A stretch of 43,113 nucleotides of DNA from Candidatus Rokubacteria bacterium 13_1_40CM_68_15 (GCA_001917585.1 MNEG01000060.1:1-43113); one strand, 5' to 3'; shown: positions 33,246 through 41,961, numbered from the stretch's first letter. Made by a program: numbers and translations. Notes: a model not told the origin generated them from the letters alone.

Positions 33246-33724
33246 ACCGAGCCTCCCTCGAAACGTTTGTACTTTCCACGGTGGTAGAGCAGCGGCTCGC
33301 CATCTGCGGCGGCGCCGGCCTCCACCCGCCCCACGAAGATGGTGTGATCGCCCTCGACGTGCCGATTGACCGTGACACACTCGACGTGGGCGAGGGCACC
33401 GCCCAGGAGCGGCAACCCGAGCGGGCTCATGCGGTAGGCGACGCCGTCGAACTTGTCCAGCCGCGTGGACGCGAAGCGCCGCGAGAGCGCCTCGTGCTCG
33501 GTGGCAAGGACGTTCACGGCGAACCCGCGGTTGTCCTTCAGCGCCGGATAGCTCTGGGCCTTGTGATCCACGCAGACGAGGACCAGGGGGGGATCGAGCG
33601 ACAGCGACGCGAAAGCGCTCACGGTGAGACCGGCCGGCCGGCCGTCGGGGTCGCTCGTGGTGACGATGGTGACGCCCGTCGCGAAGTGGCCGAGGAGACG
33701 ACGAAAATCGTCGGGGCCGATCAC
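33242..33724 (-). CDS. Flavin reductase-like domain protein
   Basis: A 160-residue FMN-binding split-barrel protein of the flavin reductase-like family. FRRLLGHFATGVTIVTT, GLTVSAFASLSLDPPLVLVCV and a final LLYHRGKYKRF are the standard motifs. It would reduce FMN/FAD with NAD(P)H to supply a partner monooxygenase, or act as an FMN oxidoreductase. It is the first gene of a reverse operon with a sugar aminotransferase, glycosyltransferase and exporter; a flavin enzyme is not expected there and no monooxygenase is present. Confidence 0.9.
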   Translation of the reverse strand: MIGPDDFRRLLGHFATGVTIVTTSDPDGRPAGLTVSAFASLSLDPPLVLVCVDHKAQSYPALKDNRGFAVNVLATEHEALSRRFASTRLDKFDGVAYRMSPLGLPLLGGALAHVECVTVNRHVEGDHTIFVGRVEAGAAADGEPLLYHRGKYKRFEGGSV

Positions 33725-33774
33725 CGTCCTTTTCTAGCAGGTCACTCCTGGCAATGCAAGATCTGGAGGATTAA

Positions 33775-33806
33775 GCGAGGGCGAACCCTGGCAGATTCGC
33801 CCTCGC
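33775..33806. repeat. Perfect 11-bp inverted repeat in divergent gap
   Basis: GCGAGGGCGAA (33775-33785) and TTCGCCCTCGC (33796-33806) flank ten bases. The gap 33725-33988 between divergent genes otherwise shows only the TATAGT before the Mrp gene. The repeat is too strong for chance and resembles a REP-like extragenic palindrome; with no T-run, and lying between divergent starts, it is not a terminator. Confidence 0.6.
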
Positions 33807-33972
33807 CGGGGGAGGGCAATTGCGAACGGCGAAGCCTCGGGAGGAGGTCGCCGCTCGAGGTCTACGCAATCGACGTTCCACCCCGGGACCGTCGAAATAT
33901 CGCGGACTCGGGCGGCAAAGGCGACGGCACCTGGGTCGTCGAGCCCCCAAAATGGGCAGTTCCGTTCTCATG

Positions 33973-33978
33973 TATAGT
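33973..33978 (+). promoter_or_regulatory. -10 element before Mrp gene
   Basis: TATAGT ends ten bases before ATG 33989, implying a leader of only about three bases; there is no ribosome site. Confidence 0.4.
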
Positions 33979-33988
33979 GGCCTCTGGT

Positions 33989-35095
33989 ATGGTCACTGAA
34001 GCGGCGGTGCTGCAGGCGTTGCGCGCGGTCCGCGATCCGGAGAGCCAGCAGGACATCGTGACGCTCGGGCTGGTCCGCGACGTCGCCATCGCCGAGGGCG
34101 ACGTGACCTTCACGCTGCTCTTCAGCACTCAGCCTCCGGCGACGAAGGCCGCCGTCCACGGGCAAGCGACGAAGGCGGTCCGCCAGCTTGCCGGCGTCGC
34201 CCGTGTTCAGGCCAAGATGGGTAGCGCCGCCGCCGCGGCGCCGGCTCAGGCTCACGCGCACCCGCCGGCGGCCGGACCGGCGGCGCCGCAGCGCCCGCCC
34301 GACTTGATTCCTGACGTACGGCACACGATCGCCGTGTCGTCGGGCAAGGGGGGTGTGGGCAAGTCAACGGTGGCAGTGAACCTCGCCGTCGGGTTGCGAG
34401 GCTCGAGCGGCGCCGTCGGCATCATCGACGCGGACGTGTACGGCCCCGACGTGCCGATGATGCTGGGCAGCAAGGGCCGGCCCGGGATGTTCGACAACAA
34501 GATCATTCCCGTCGAGTCGCACGGCCTCAAGATGATGTCGATCGGGCTCCTCGTCAACGAGCGAGAGCCGCTGGTCTGGCGTGGCCCGATGATCCACTCG
34601 TTCATCCAGCAGATGCTGCGCGACGTGATGTGGGGTGCGCTCGACTACCTGGTGTTCGACATGCCGCCCGGCACCGGCGACGCCCAGCTCTCGCTCTCGC
34701 AGGTCATCCCCCTCGGCGGCGTGGTCATGGTGACGACCCCGCAGGACGTCGCCCTGCTCGACGTGCGCAAGGCGGTGGCAATGTTCCAGCGGCTCAACGT
34801 CCCGATCATCGGTGTCGTCGAGAACATGAGCGTCTTCGCCTGCCCGCATTGCGGCGAGCGCACCGCGATCTTCGGCGAGGCCGGCGGCCAGCGCATCGCC
34901 GACGAGTACGGCGTGCCGCTGCTCGCGCGCATCCCGCTCGATCCCGAGACGCGGGCCGCTGGTGATACGGGCATGCCGATCACGCTGCGGCGCCCGGGCT
35001 CGCCGCAGGCGGCCGCGTTTCGCGACCTCGCCGCCGCGGTCAGCCGACGCCTGGACGAGCTCGCCCCGTTGAAGTCCCTTCCCACGATCGGCTGA
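33989..35095 (+). CDS. mrp: Mrp/ApbC (NBP35) iron-sulfur carrier ATPase
   Basis: A 368-residue P-loop ATPase that carries and delivers [4Fe-4S] clusters. The N-terminal MIP18/DUF59 domain (1-85: LQALRAVRDPESQQDIVTLG, split here) is followed by an Ala/Pro linker and the ATPase with deviant Walker A SSGKGGVGKST, IIDADVYGPD, FDMPPGTGD and the C-terminal CPHC cluster motif. It acts in the cytoplasm on Fe-S apoproteins. ATG 33989 lies just after TATAGT without ribosome site. It leads a forward group with the LON-domain and PDZ genes. Confidence 0.95.
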   Translation: MVTEAAVLQALRAVRDPESQQDIVTLGLVRDVAIAEGDVTFTLLFSTQPPATKAAVHGQATKAVRQLAGVARVQAKMGSAAAAAPAQAHAHPPAAGPAAPQRPPDLIPDVRHTIAVSSGKGGVGKSTVAVNLAVGLRGSSGAVGIIDADVYGPDVPMMLGSKGRPGMFDNKIIPVESHGLKMMSIGLLVNEREPLVWRGPMIHSFIQQMLRDVMWGALDYLVFDMPPGTGDAQLSLSQVIPLGGVVMVTTPQDVALLDVRKAVAMFQRLNVPIIGVVENMSVFACPHCGERTAIFGEAGGQRIADEYGVPLLARIPLDPETRAAGDTGMPITLRRPGSPQAAAFRDLAAAVSRRLDELAPLKSLPTIG

Positions 35096-35103
35096 GCCCT
35101 GCG

Positions 35104-35742
35104 ATGACGGATCCCGCGGCGTCAGCGGCCGCCACGCTCGTCCTGCCGATCTTTCCGCTGCCCGACGTGACGCTGTTCCCGCACACGTTCCTGCCTCTGC
35201 ACGTCTTCGAGGCGCGCTATCGCGCGATGGTGGCCGACGCGCTGGCGCGCGACCGCCGGCTGGCCGTGGCCCGCCTCGAGCCCGGCTATGAGCGCACGTA
35301 CGACGGCCGTCCGCCGGTGCGTGCGGTCGCCGGCGCCGGCGAGATCGTCAACTGCGAGCGGCAGTCGAGCGGTCGCTACAACATCCTGCTCAAGGGCCTC
35401 TGCCGCGTGACGATCGAGCAGGAGCTGCCGGCCGACACGCTCTACCGGGTCGTGCGCGCGCAGCGCCTCGACGACGTGCCGGCCGGGGGCCCCGTCGACG
35501 CGCTGATCGGCCGGATCCGGGCCGCCTGCGGTCGTCTGCTCGACGCCCTCGAGCGCCCGCGCACCCTGCTCGAAGGCGTCCTCGGCAGCGATCAGCCGCC
35601 AGCGATGATCGCCGATCGCGCGGCGGCCGCTTTCCTGCCCGACGCGGCGCTGCGGCAGGAGCTCCTGGAGACAGTGGGCGTCGAGGCTCGCCTCCGGCGG
35701 GTGAGTGGCGCGCTGGAGGCACTGGTGGACGAGCTCACGTGA
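35104..35742 (+). CDS. LON substrate-binding-domain protein without protease
   Basis: A 212-residue protein consisting of the LON N-terminal domain only: LPIFPLPDVTLFPHTFLPLHVFEARYRAMV is the standard opening (positions 15-45, here described rather than quoted fully), with GAGEIVNCERQSSGRYNILLKG as the second beta part, then a helical region. The AAA+ and Ser-Lys protease domains of Lon are absent, as in other stand-alone LON-domain proteins. It may bind unfolded or specific proteins. ATG 35104 follows mrp by eight bases. The stop overlaps the start of the PDZ gene (TGATG). Confidence 0.88.
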   Translation: MTDPAASAAATLVLPIFPLPDVTLFPHTFLPLHVFEARYRAMVADALARDRRLAVARLEPGYERTYDGRPPVRAVAGAGEIVNCERQSSGRYNILLKGLCRVTIEQELPADTLYRVVRAQRLDDVPAGGPVDALIGRIRAACGRLLDALERPRTLLEGVLGSDQPPAMIADRAAAAFLPDAALRQELLETVGVEARLRRVSGALEALVDELT

Positions 35743-36419
35743 TGCGGCGCGCGCTCGTCGCCGCGGTGCTGCTCGCCGCTTTGCTACACACCGTCGACGC
35801 GCACGCGCTCTCCTGGCTGGGCGTGCGCATCCGTGATCTCTCCGAGCAGGAGATGGAGGAGATCGCCAGCCATCACGGCATCCGCGAGGGCTTCGGCGTG
35901 GTGATCGTCGAGGTGCTCGAAGGCACGCCGGCCGCGCGCTCGGGCCTGCGCGCCGGCGACATCGTCGTGGCCTTCGGCGAGCGGCCCGTCACGGAGACGC
36001 GCATGCTCCAGCGGCTGATCGCGGCCGCGCCGATCGAGGCCGAGACCCGCCTGACGATCCTGCGCCGCGAAGGCCGCCGGCAGCTCAACGTGCGCCTGGC
36101 GTCGATGCCGCGCGACGTGCTGGGTGACCGCGTCGCCGCGGAGTTCGGCTTCGCCCTGCGTGATGGCCAGCCGCAGGGTGAGCTGGCCGGCGCCGCCGTC
36201 GCCTCGGGGGCGCCCGCGATCGCGGTCGTCATGCGCGGGAGCGCGGCCGAGAAGGCCGGTCTCGAGGTGGGCGACGTGCTCCTGCAGATCGGTGACCGCG
36301 CGGTGATCTCTCGCGACGCGGCGCGCGATGCGCTGGCCGACATGCCGCTCGACCGGTCGCTCACCGTCGCCGTCCGCCGGGGCGAGCGCCGCGTGTCCGT
36401 GACGATCGCCCGTCCCTGA
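35742..36419 (+). CDS. Exported tandem-PDZ protein without protease domain
   Basis: A 225-residue protein with a signal peptide (ALVAAVLLAALLHTVDAHA) and two PDZ domains. PDZ1 (about 25-120) has the binding loop GFGVVIVEV and PAARSGLRAGDIVVAFGE; PDZ2 (about 130-222) has AIAVVMRGSAAEKAGLEVGDVLLQIGD. No HtrA-type trypsin domain precedes them, so it is a periplasmic peptide-binding adaptor rather than a protease. The ATG overlaps the LON gene stop by one base (TGATG at 35740-35744), showing coupled translation. Confidence 0.85.
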   Translation: MRRALVAAVLLAALLHTVDAHALSWLGVRIRDLSEQEMEEIASHHGIREGFGVVIVEVLEGTPAARSGLRAGDIVVAFGERPVTETRMLQRLIAAAPIEAETRLTILRREGRRQLNVRLASMPRDVLGDRVAAEFGFALRDGQPQGELAGAAVASGAPAIAVVMRGSAAEKAGLEVGDVLLQIGDRAVISRDAARDALADMPLDRSLTVAVRRGERRVSVTIARP

Positions 36420-36442
36420 AGTCCGACGATCACCCCGAATGC

Positions 36443-36472
36443 TTGACTTCGCGCGGCCTTTGCGCGTAGGTT
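36443..36472 (+). promoter_or_regulatory. Promoter of the TRAP operon
   Basis: TTGACT (36443-36448) and TAGGTT (36467-36472) with an 18-base spacer. The leader would be about 68 bases. Confidence 0.55.
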
Positions 36473-36546
36473 GGCGCGGTCTGACCAGAGGTGCGGATGG
36501 ACGGCACGTTCTCCTGGATTCTCGCCTCGATGAAGGAGCCACGCCC

Positions 36547-37752
36547 ATGAGTGAGCAGGTGAAGGAAACCGTGACGCAGACCCGCCGGTCCTTCCTGAGG
36601 GGTGCCGCTGTCGTCGCGGGGGCTGCCGCCGCTGCCACCGCGCCAACGGTGGCCAAGGCGCAGGGCCCCATCACGATGCGGTGGCAGAGCACCTGGCCAC
36701 AGAAGGACATCTTCCACGAGTACGCGCTGGACTTCGCCAAGAAGGTCAACGACATGACGGGTGGGGATCTCAAGATCGACGTGCTGCCCGCCGGCGCGGT
36801 GGTGCCGGCCTTCGGTCTGCTCGACGCCGTCTCCAAGGGCACGCTCGACGGTGGTCACGGCGTGCTCGTGTACCACTACGGCAAGCAGAACGCGCTCGCG
36901 CTGTGGGGCTCGGGTCCCGGCTACGGGATGGACGCCAACATGCTGCTCAGCTGGCACAAGTACGGTGGCGGCAAGCAGTTGCTGCAGAAGCTCTATGCGT
37001 CCATCGGCGCCAACGTCGTGTCGTTCCCGTACGGGCCGATGTTCACGCAGCCGCTCGGCTGGTTCAAAAAGCAGATGACCAAGGTCGACGACTTCAAGGG
37101 GCTCAAGTACCGCACGGTGGGTATCTCCATCGACGTGTTCCAGGGCATGGGGGCGGCGGTGAACGCGCTGCCCGGCGCCGAGATCGTCCCGGCCATCGAC
37201 CGCGGCCTTCTGGACGCCGCCGAGTTCAACAACGCGACGTCCGATCGGCTCCTGGGTTTCGCCGACGTCTCCAAGATCTGTATGCTCCAGAGCTACCACC
37301 AGAACGCCGAGCAGCTCGAGATCACGTTCAACAAGGCCAAGTTCGACGCCCTGCCGGACAAGGTGAAGGCGATCATCGAGAACGCGGTCGAGGCGGCCTC
37401 GGCCGACATGGCGTGGAAGTCCATCGACCGCTACTCGAAGGACTACATCGAGCTGCAGACCAAGGACAAGGTGCGGTTCTTCATCACGCCGGCCTCGATC
37501 CTCCAAAAGCAGCTCGAGGTCTACGACCAGGTGGTCGACAAGAAGTCGACGGACGTCCCGATGTTCAAGGAGATCGTGGAGTCGCAGAAAGCGTTCGCCG
37601 CACGGGCCGTGAAGTGGGACCTCGACACCAACGTCAACCGCCGCATGGCGTACAACCATTACTTTGTGGCGAAGCGCGCCGCCGCGCCTGCGGCTCCGGC
37701 CGCGACGCCCGCGGACAAGCCCGCGGCGGCTCCGGCCCCCAAGAAGAACTAG
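36547..37752 (+). CDS. dctP: TRAP transporter solute-binding protein (TakP-like DctP)
   Basis: A 401-residue periplasmic binding protein with a twin-arginine signal (TRRSFLRGAAVVAG, cleavage near AKA-QG at residue 39). The body matches the alpha-keto-acid/lactate-binding branch of DctP proteins: WPQKDIFHEYA, GGHGVLVYHYGKQNALALWG, and a metal/substrate region around AAEFNNATSDRLLGF. The C-terminus has a low-complexity Ala/Pro tail (APAAPAATPADKPAAAPAP) not needed for the fold. AAGGAG lies nine bases before ATG 36547. It feeds the DctQM permease encoded downstream. Export by Tat suggests a bound cofactor ion or fast folding. Confidence 0.93.
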   Translation: MSEQVKETVTQTRRSFLRGAAVVAGAAAAATAPTVAKAQGPITMRWQSTWPQKDIFHEYALDFAKKVNDMTGGDLKIDVLPAGAVVPAFGLLDAVSKGTLDGGHGVLVYHYGKQNALALWGSGPGYGMDANMLLSWHKYGGGKQLLQKLYASIGANVVSFPYGPMFTQPLGWFKKQMTKVDDFKGLKYRTVGISIDVFQGMGAAVNALPGAEIVPAIDRGLLDAAEFNNATSDRLLGFADVSKICMLQSYHQNAEQLEITFNKAKFDALPDKVKAIIENAVEAASADMAWKSIDRYSKDYIELQTKDKVRFFITPASILQKQLEVYDQVVDKKSTDVPMFKEIVESQKAFAARAVKWDLDTNVNRRMAYNHYFVAKRAAAPAAPAATPADKPAAAPAPKKN

Positions 37753-37775
37753 GGCTCCGTGGTTCTTTTCGCGCG

Positions 37776-37809
37776 GGCCAGCCATCCGGTGACCATCGGG
37801 TGGCTGGCC
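37776..37809 (+). other. Intercistronic hairpin between dctP and dctQ
   Basis: GGCCAGCCA (37776-37784) pairs with TGGCTGGCC (37801-37809); with one G-U pair the stem extends inward to 13 bp. No T-run follows. Such hairpins after binding-protein genes usually protect the upstream message and raise its level over the permeases. Confidence 0.65.
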
Positions 37810-37823
37810 GCACGCCCTCGGCC

Positions 37824-38492
37824 ATGAGCGCGAAGGAACTCATCCGCGCGGTCGACGTCTTCAGCTACTGGGTCGGCAAGGCGTTCGCCTGGCTGATCCT
37901 CGCGCTGACGTTCGTGGTGTCCATCGAGGTCTTCAAGCGCTACATCCTCAACGCCCCGACGGCCTGGATCTTCGACTTCAACAACATGCTGTACGGCACG
38001 CTGTTCATGATGTGCGGCGCCTACACACTGGCGGCCGGCGGCCACGTCCGCGCCGACTTCGTCTACATCTATATGAAGCCGCGCGGCCAGGCGGCACTCG
38101 ATCTCAGCCTGTATCTGCTGTTCTTCACTCCCGGCATTCTGGGACTGATCTACGCAGGATACGACTACGCCTCCATCTCGTGGCGCATCAATGAGCACTC
38201 GAACGTGACGGCCGAGGGCCCGCCCGTTTACCACTTCAAGACCGTGATCCCGGTGGCGGGCGTGCTCGTCATGTTGCAGGGCCTGGCCGAGATCGTCCGC
38301 TGCGTCGTGTGTCTCAAGACCGGGCAGTGGCCCGCCCGGCTCGAGGACGTCGAGGAGATCGATGTCATCCAGACGCAACTCGGCAAGAGCGAATACGTCG
38401 ACGAAGAGTCGCGCCGCATCGCGATGGAGGGCGCCCATGCCATCGACGACGCTGCGCGCCATCGGAGCGCCGTGGAGCACAAGAACCCGTGA
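37824..38492 (+). CDS. dctQ: TRAP transporter small permease DctQ
   Basis: A 222-residue inner-membrane protein with four spans (about 15-40, 55-75, 90-115, 140-160), the standard DctQ layout, with FDFNNMLYGTLFMMCGAYTLAAGGHVR matching the family's conserved second span and loop (positions about 50-77). A longer acidic cytoplasmic tail follows (EDVEEIDVIQTQ...). It links the binding protein to the DctM pump. The gene overlaps dctM by GTGA at its 3' end; the ATG at 37824 lies 14 bases after the intercistronic hairpin. Confidence 0.92.
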   Translation: MSAKELIRAVDVFSYWVGKAFAWLILALTFVVSIEVFKRYILNAPTAWIFDFNNMLYGTLFMMCGAYTLAAGGHVRADFVYIYMKPRGQAALDLSLYLLFFTPGILGLIYAGYDYASISWRINEHSNVTAEGPPVYHFKTVIPVAGVLVMLQGLAEIVRCVVCLKTGQWPARLEDVEEIDVIQTQLGKSEYVDEESRRIAMEGAHAIDDAARHRSAVEHKNP

Positions 38493-40429
38493 GCGATCCC
38501 TCTCTCGGCCTCACCATGCTGGGGCTCATCGTGGTGGCAATCATGATGGGCTTCCCGACGGCGTTCACGCTGATGGGCCTGGGGATGATCTTCGGCTACA
38601 TCGCCTTTTGGATTCCCGGAGCGCACTGGTACGACAACCGTGCCTTCGACCTGATCGTGCAGCGCGCCTACGGCGTCATGACGAACGACGCGCTCCTGTC
38701 GATCCCGCTGTTCGTCTTCATGGGCTACATCATGGAGCGCGCGGCGTTGGTCGATAAGATGTTTCACAGCGTCCAGCTCGCGTTCCGCCGCGTGCCCGCG
38801 TCGCTCGCGGTGACGACGATGCTGGTGAGCGCGTTCTGGGGCATCGCCTCGGGCATCGTCGGCGCCGTCGTCGTGCTGATGGGTGTCATCGCGATGGGCC
38901 CGATGCTGAAGGCGGGCTACGACGTGCGCCTGGCCGCCGGGACCATCACCGCGGGCGGCACGCTCGGTATTCTCATCCCGCCGTCCGTCATGCTCATCGT
39001 GTACGCTGCAGTGGCCGGTCAGTCGATCGTCAAGCTCTACGCGGCCGCGATGCTGCCGGGCTTCTTCCTGACGGGCCTCTACCTCCTGCGCCGACTCGAG
39101 GGCGGACGCACCGGCAGCGTCGTGCCCGGCCTCGTCGCCGCCGCGTTCCGTCCGGCGGTCTCGCGCGCCGTCGGTGGCTATCGCGTGATCGCCAACGATC
39201 TGGCCGCGCTCGCGGTGCCGCTGCTGCTCACCCTCGGCACGCTCGCCGGTGCCTGGTGGTACGTCGTGATCTACAACGCGCCGACCGTCGCGACGGTATC
39301 CGCGCCGGTCGCGGCGACGCAGTCGGGGACGGCTCCGACCGCCGGCCCGCAGGCCGGCGCGCCACCGGCCACGGCGTCGAGCGAAGAACAGCCGCAAGAG
39401 GTGGGGATCGCGGGTGACCCCACGACAGAGTCCGAGACCAAGCAGGAAGGTGTCCAGGAAGTGACGTCGTTCCGCGACACGACGGCGTCGACCGCCGGCA
39501 GGATTCCCGCGCACTTCTACCAGTGGTTCTGGGGCTCGGCGGTATTCTGCGGTCTGCTCCTGCTCTGGTACTTCTGGCGGATGAACGGCGAGCAGCTCGA
39601 GATCCTGAAGGAGTTGATCGTCTCGGTCGTGCCGCTCGGGGTCCTTACCGTCGTCGTCCTCGTGGTGATTCTGTTCGGTATCTGCACGGCGACGGAATCG
39701 GCGGCGATCGGCGCGCTGGGCGCGCTGTACCTCGCCGTGATGGCGCGGTATCCGAAGGCGGTGTGGCGGTGGAGTCTCCTCGGCGTCGTCGTCGGTGTCG
39801 CGCTCGGCTGGTACGAGGGCGAGGACGTCGCGTCCCTCATCGTCGCCGCCTCGATCGGCGGCACGTTCACCGGGACCGTGATTCCGGGAATCTGGTACCT
39901 GCGAAAGTCGCCGGAGTTGCGCGAGAATCTGAAGCAGGCGACCTTCCTCACGGCGAAGACGACGGCCATGGTCTGCTGGCTGTTCGTGGGGTCGGCTCTG
40001 TTTTCGGCGGTGTTCGCGCTGCACGGCGGCCAGTCGCTCATCGAGAGGTGGGTGCTCTCGATGAACTTGTCGCCGGTGGGCTTCCAGTTCACGGCCCAGC
40101 TCATCATCTTCCTGCTCGGCTGGCCGCTCGAGTGGACGGAGATCATCGTCATCTTTTGCCCGATCTTCATTCCGCTGCTGAGCCACTTCAACGTCGATCC
40201 GATCCTGTTCGGCACGATGGTGGCCGTCAATTTACAAGCGGCGTTCCTCTCGCCGCCAGTGGCGATGTCGGCGTTCTATCTGAAGGGCGTGTCGCCGAAG
40301 CACGTGACGCTCAACCAGATCTTCGCGGGGATGATGCCGTACATGATCATCGTCTGCATCTGCCTCGTCTTCATGTACATCTGGCCGGGAATGACGCTCT
40401 GGCTTCCCGAGTTCCTTTACGGGAAGTAA
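38489..40429 (+). CDS. dctM: TRAP transporter large permease DctM with long insert
   Basis: A 646-residue permease, about 200 residues longer than usual DctM. The N-terminal half (1 to about 195: MMGFPTAFTLMGLGM, MERAALVDKMFHS, GILIPPSVMLIVYA) and the C-terminal half (CTATESAAIGALGAL, PVAMSAFYLKGVSP) have the typical TRAP motifs. Between them are extra membrane spans and a Pro/Ala/Thr/Glu-rich linker (about 270-335) that would sit in the periplasm or cytoplasm. It uses a Na+ or H+ gradient to import the DctP ligand. The GTG start overlaps the dctQ stop. Confidence 0.92.
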   Translation: MSDPSLGLTMLGLIVVAIMMGFPTAFTLMGLGMIFGYIAFWIPGAHWYDNRAFDLIVQRAYGVMTNDALLSIPLFVFMGYIMERAALVDKMFHSVQLAFRRVPASLAVTTMLVSAFWGIASGIVGAVVVLMGVIAMGPMLKAGYDVRLAAGTITAGGTLGILIPPSVMLIVYAAVAGQSIVKLYAAAMLPGFFLTGLYLLRRLEGGRTGSVVPGLVAAAFRPAVSRAVGGYRVIANDLAALAVPLLLTLGTLAGAWWYVVIYNAPTVATVSAPVAATQSGTAPTAGPQAGAPPATASSEEQPQEVGIAGDPTTESETKQEGVQEVTSFRDTTASTAGRIPAHFYQWFWGSAVFCGLLLLWYFWRMNGEQLEILKELIVSVVPLGVLTVVVLVVILFGICTATESAAIGALGALYLAVMARYPKAVWRWSLLGVVVGVALGWYEGEDVASLIVAASIGGTFTGTVIPGIWYLRKSPELRENLKQATFLTAKTTAMVCWLFVGSALFSAVFALHGGQSLIERWVLSMNLSPVGFQFTAQLIIFLLGWPLEWTEIIVIFCPIFIPLLSHFNVDPILFGTMVAVNLQAAFLSPPVAMSAFYLKGVSPKHVTLNQIFAGMMPYMIIVCICLVFMYIWPGMTLWLPEFLYGK

Positions 40430-40467
40430 GCCGCGACCTTCGGCGAGCTGACGCAGTGGGCGAGGGG

Positions 40468-40592
40468 CGACCGGGGAGGCTCCGGGTGACCCGTTCCTGC
40501 CTGGTGCTCCTACGAAACCACGCTCGCGATTGGGAACGGCTCGCGGGTGATCGGTTCTCCTGGCATCGTGGTCAGAGGACCCTCCCCGGTCG
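40468..40592. repeat. Nested inverted-repeat element before the amidase gene
   Basis: CGACCGGGGAGG (40468-40479) and CCTCCCCGGTCG (40581-40592) form a perfect 12-bp outer stem. Inside it, CCGTTCC (40491-40497) pairs with GGAACGG (40533-40539), and a GGGTGA(C/T)C-GTTC motif occurs twice (from 40484 and 40545). The fold is that of a branched RNA or a small element with terminal inverted repeats. It ends 28 bases before the amidase start. Confidence 0.5.
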
Positions 40593-40620
40593 CTCGGCGC
40601 CCGCTAGCGACTGAGGCGCC

Positions 40621-41961
40621 ATGGATCGAGAGAATCTTCATCTACTCACGGCGTCGGAAGCAGCAAGGCTGATCAGCCGGGGCGCTCTCAGCTCTCAGGA
40701 GCTCGTCGACGCGTGCCTGGCCCGAGTGCGCGAGGTCGACGGCCAGGTCCAAGCGTGGGCGTTCCTCGATCCCGATCACGCGCGCGCCCAGGCGCGCGCC
40801 GCCGACGAGTTCCGACTCGCCGGCCAACCCATCGGGCCGCTGCACGGCGTGCCGGTCGGGCTCAAGGACATCATCGACACCGACGACATGCCGACAGAGA
40901 ACGGCTCCGTGCTGCACGCCGGTCGCACGCCGCCCCGCGACGCCGCCGTGGTCGCGCTGCTGCGCGCGGCCGGTGCCGTCATCATGGGCAAGACGGTCAC
41001 CACCGAGTTCGCCACGCGCTCGCCGGGCAAGACGCGGAATCCACACAATCCCGAGCACACGCCGGGAGGCTCGTCCAGCGGGTCGGCGGCGGCCGTCGCC
41101 GCCGGCATGGTGCCGCTGGCCCTCGGCAGCCAGACCACCGGCTCCACGATCCGGCCGGCATCGTTCTGCGGCGTCTGGGGCTTCAAGCCGACGCACGGCC
41201 TCATCCCACGACCCGGCATGTTCATGCTCTCGCGCACGTGCGACCACGTCGGCCTTTTCGCGCGCACGGTCGAGGATCTGGCCCTGCTGGCCGAGCCGCT
41301 GGTCGCCTTCGACGAGCGCGATCCCGACACGCGACCCCGCGCGCGCATTCCCTTCGTCGAGGTGGTGGGCGAGGAGCCGCCGCTGCCGCCGATGTTCGCC
41401 TTCGTGAAGACGCCGCAATGGAAGCACGCGGCCGAGGACACGAAGGCGGGGCTCGCCGAGCTCGTCGAGAAGCTGGGCGACCGCGTGGAAGAGGTCGAGC
41501 TGTTTCCGTCGGCGGCCGAGGCCTGGCAGTGGCACGAGATCATCTCGGGAGCCGAGATGGCGGTGAATCTCGAGCTCGAGTGGGAGAAGGGACGCGACCG
41601 CCTGTCGGACCACTTGCGCGCGCGGATCGAGCGCGGCCGTCAGGTGCGTGCGCTCGACTACCTGCGCGCGCTGTCTCGGATCCGGCCGGTGTACGGAACC
41701 TTCCGCGAGCTCTTCGAGCAGCGCTACGACGCGATCCTCACGCCGGCCGCTCCCGGCACCGCGCCCAGGGGGTTGGCCTCGACGGGTGAGCCCATCTTCT
41801 CCACGCTCTGGACGCTGTGTGGAATGCCGGCGGTGAGCGTGCCGCTCATGCAGGGCGAGAACGGCCTGCCGCTCGGCGTTCAGCTCGTCGGCCCACGCGA
41901 CGGCGACGCGCGCCTGCTGCGCACCGCGCGCTGGCTCGTCGGCCGCGTGCAAAGGGGCTAA
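40621..41961 (+). CDS. Amidase-signature family hydrolase
   Basis: A 446-residue amidase-signature enzyme. The Ser-cisSer-Lys triad is visible: Lys82 (GLKDIID), a cis-Ser in GGSSSGSAAAVAAG (150-163) and nucleophile Ser175 in GSQTTGSTIRPASFCG, a form close to malonamidase E2-type enzymes rather than GatA. It would hydrolyse a small carboxamide to acid and ammonia in the cytoplasm. No gatB or gatC is near. The ATG at 40621 has no clear ribosome site; a structured element lies just upstream. Downstream of the TRAP operon it may process the imported compound, which is inference. Confidence 0.9.
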   Translation: MDRENLHLLTASEAARLISRGALSSQELVDACLARVREVDGQVQAWAFLDPDHARAQARAADEFRLAGQPIGPLHGVPVGLKDIIDTDDMPTENGSVLHAGRTPPRDAAVVALLRAAGAVIMGKTVTTEFATRSPGKTRNPHNPEHTPGGSSSGSAAAVAAGMVPLALGSQTTGSTIRPASFCGVWGFKPTHGLIPRPGMFMLSRTCDHVGLFARTVEDLALLAEPLVAFDERDPDTRPRARIPFVEVVGEEPPLPPMFAFVKTPQWKHAAEDTKAGLAELVEKLGDRVEEVELFPSAAEAWQWHEIISGAEMAVNLELEWEKGRDRLSDHLRARIERGRQVRALDYLRALSRIRPVYGTFRELFEQRYDAILTPAAPGTAPRGLASTGEPIFSTLWTLCGMPAVSVPLMQGENGLPLGVQLVGPRDGDARLLRTARWLVGRVQRG

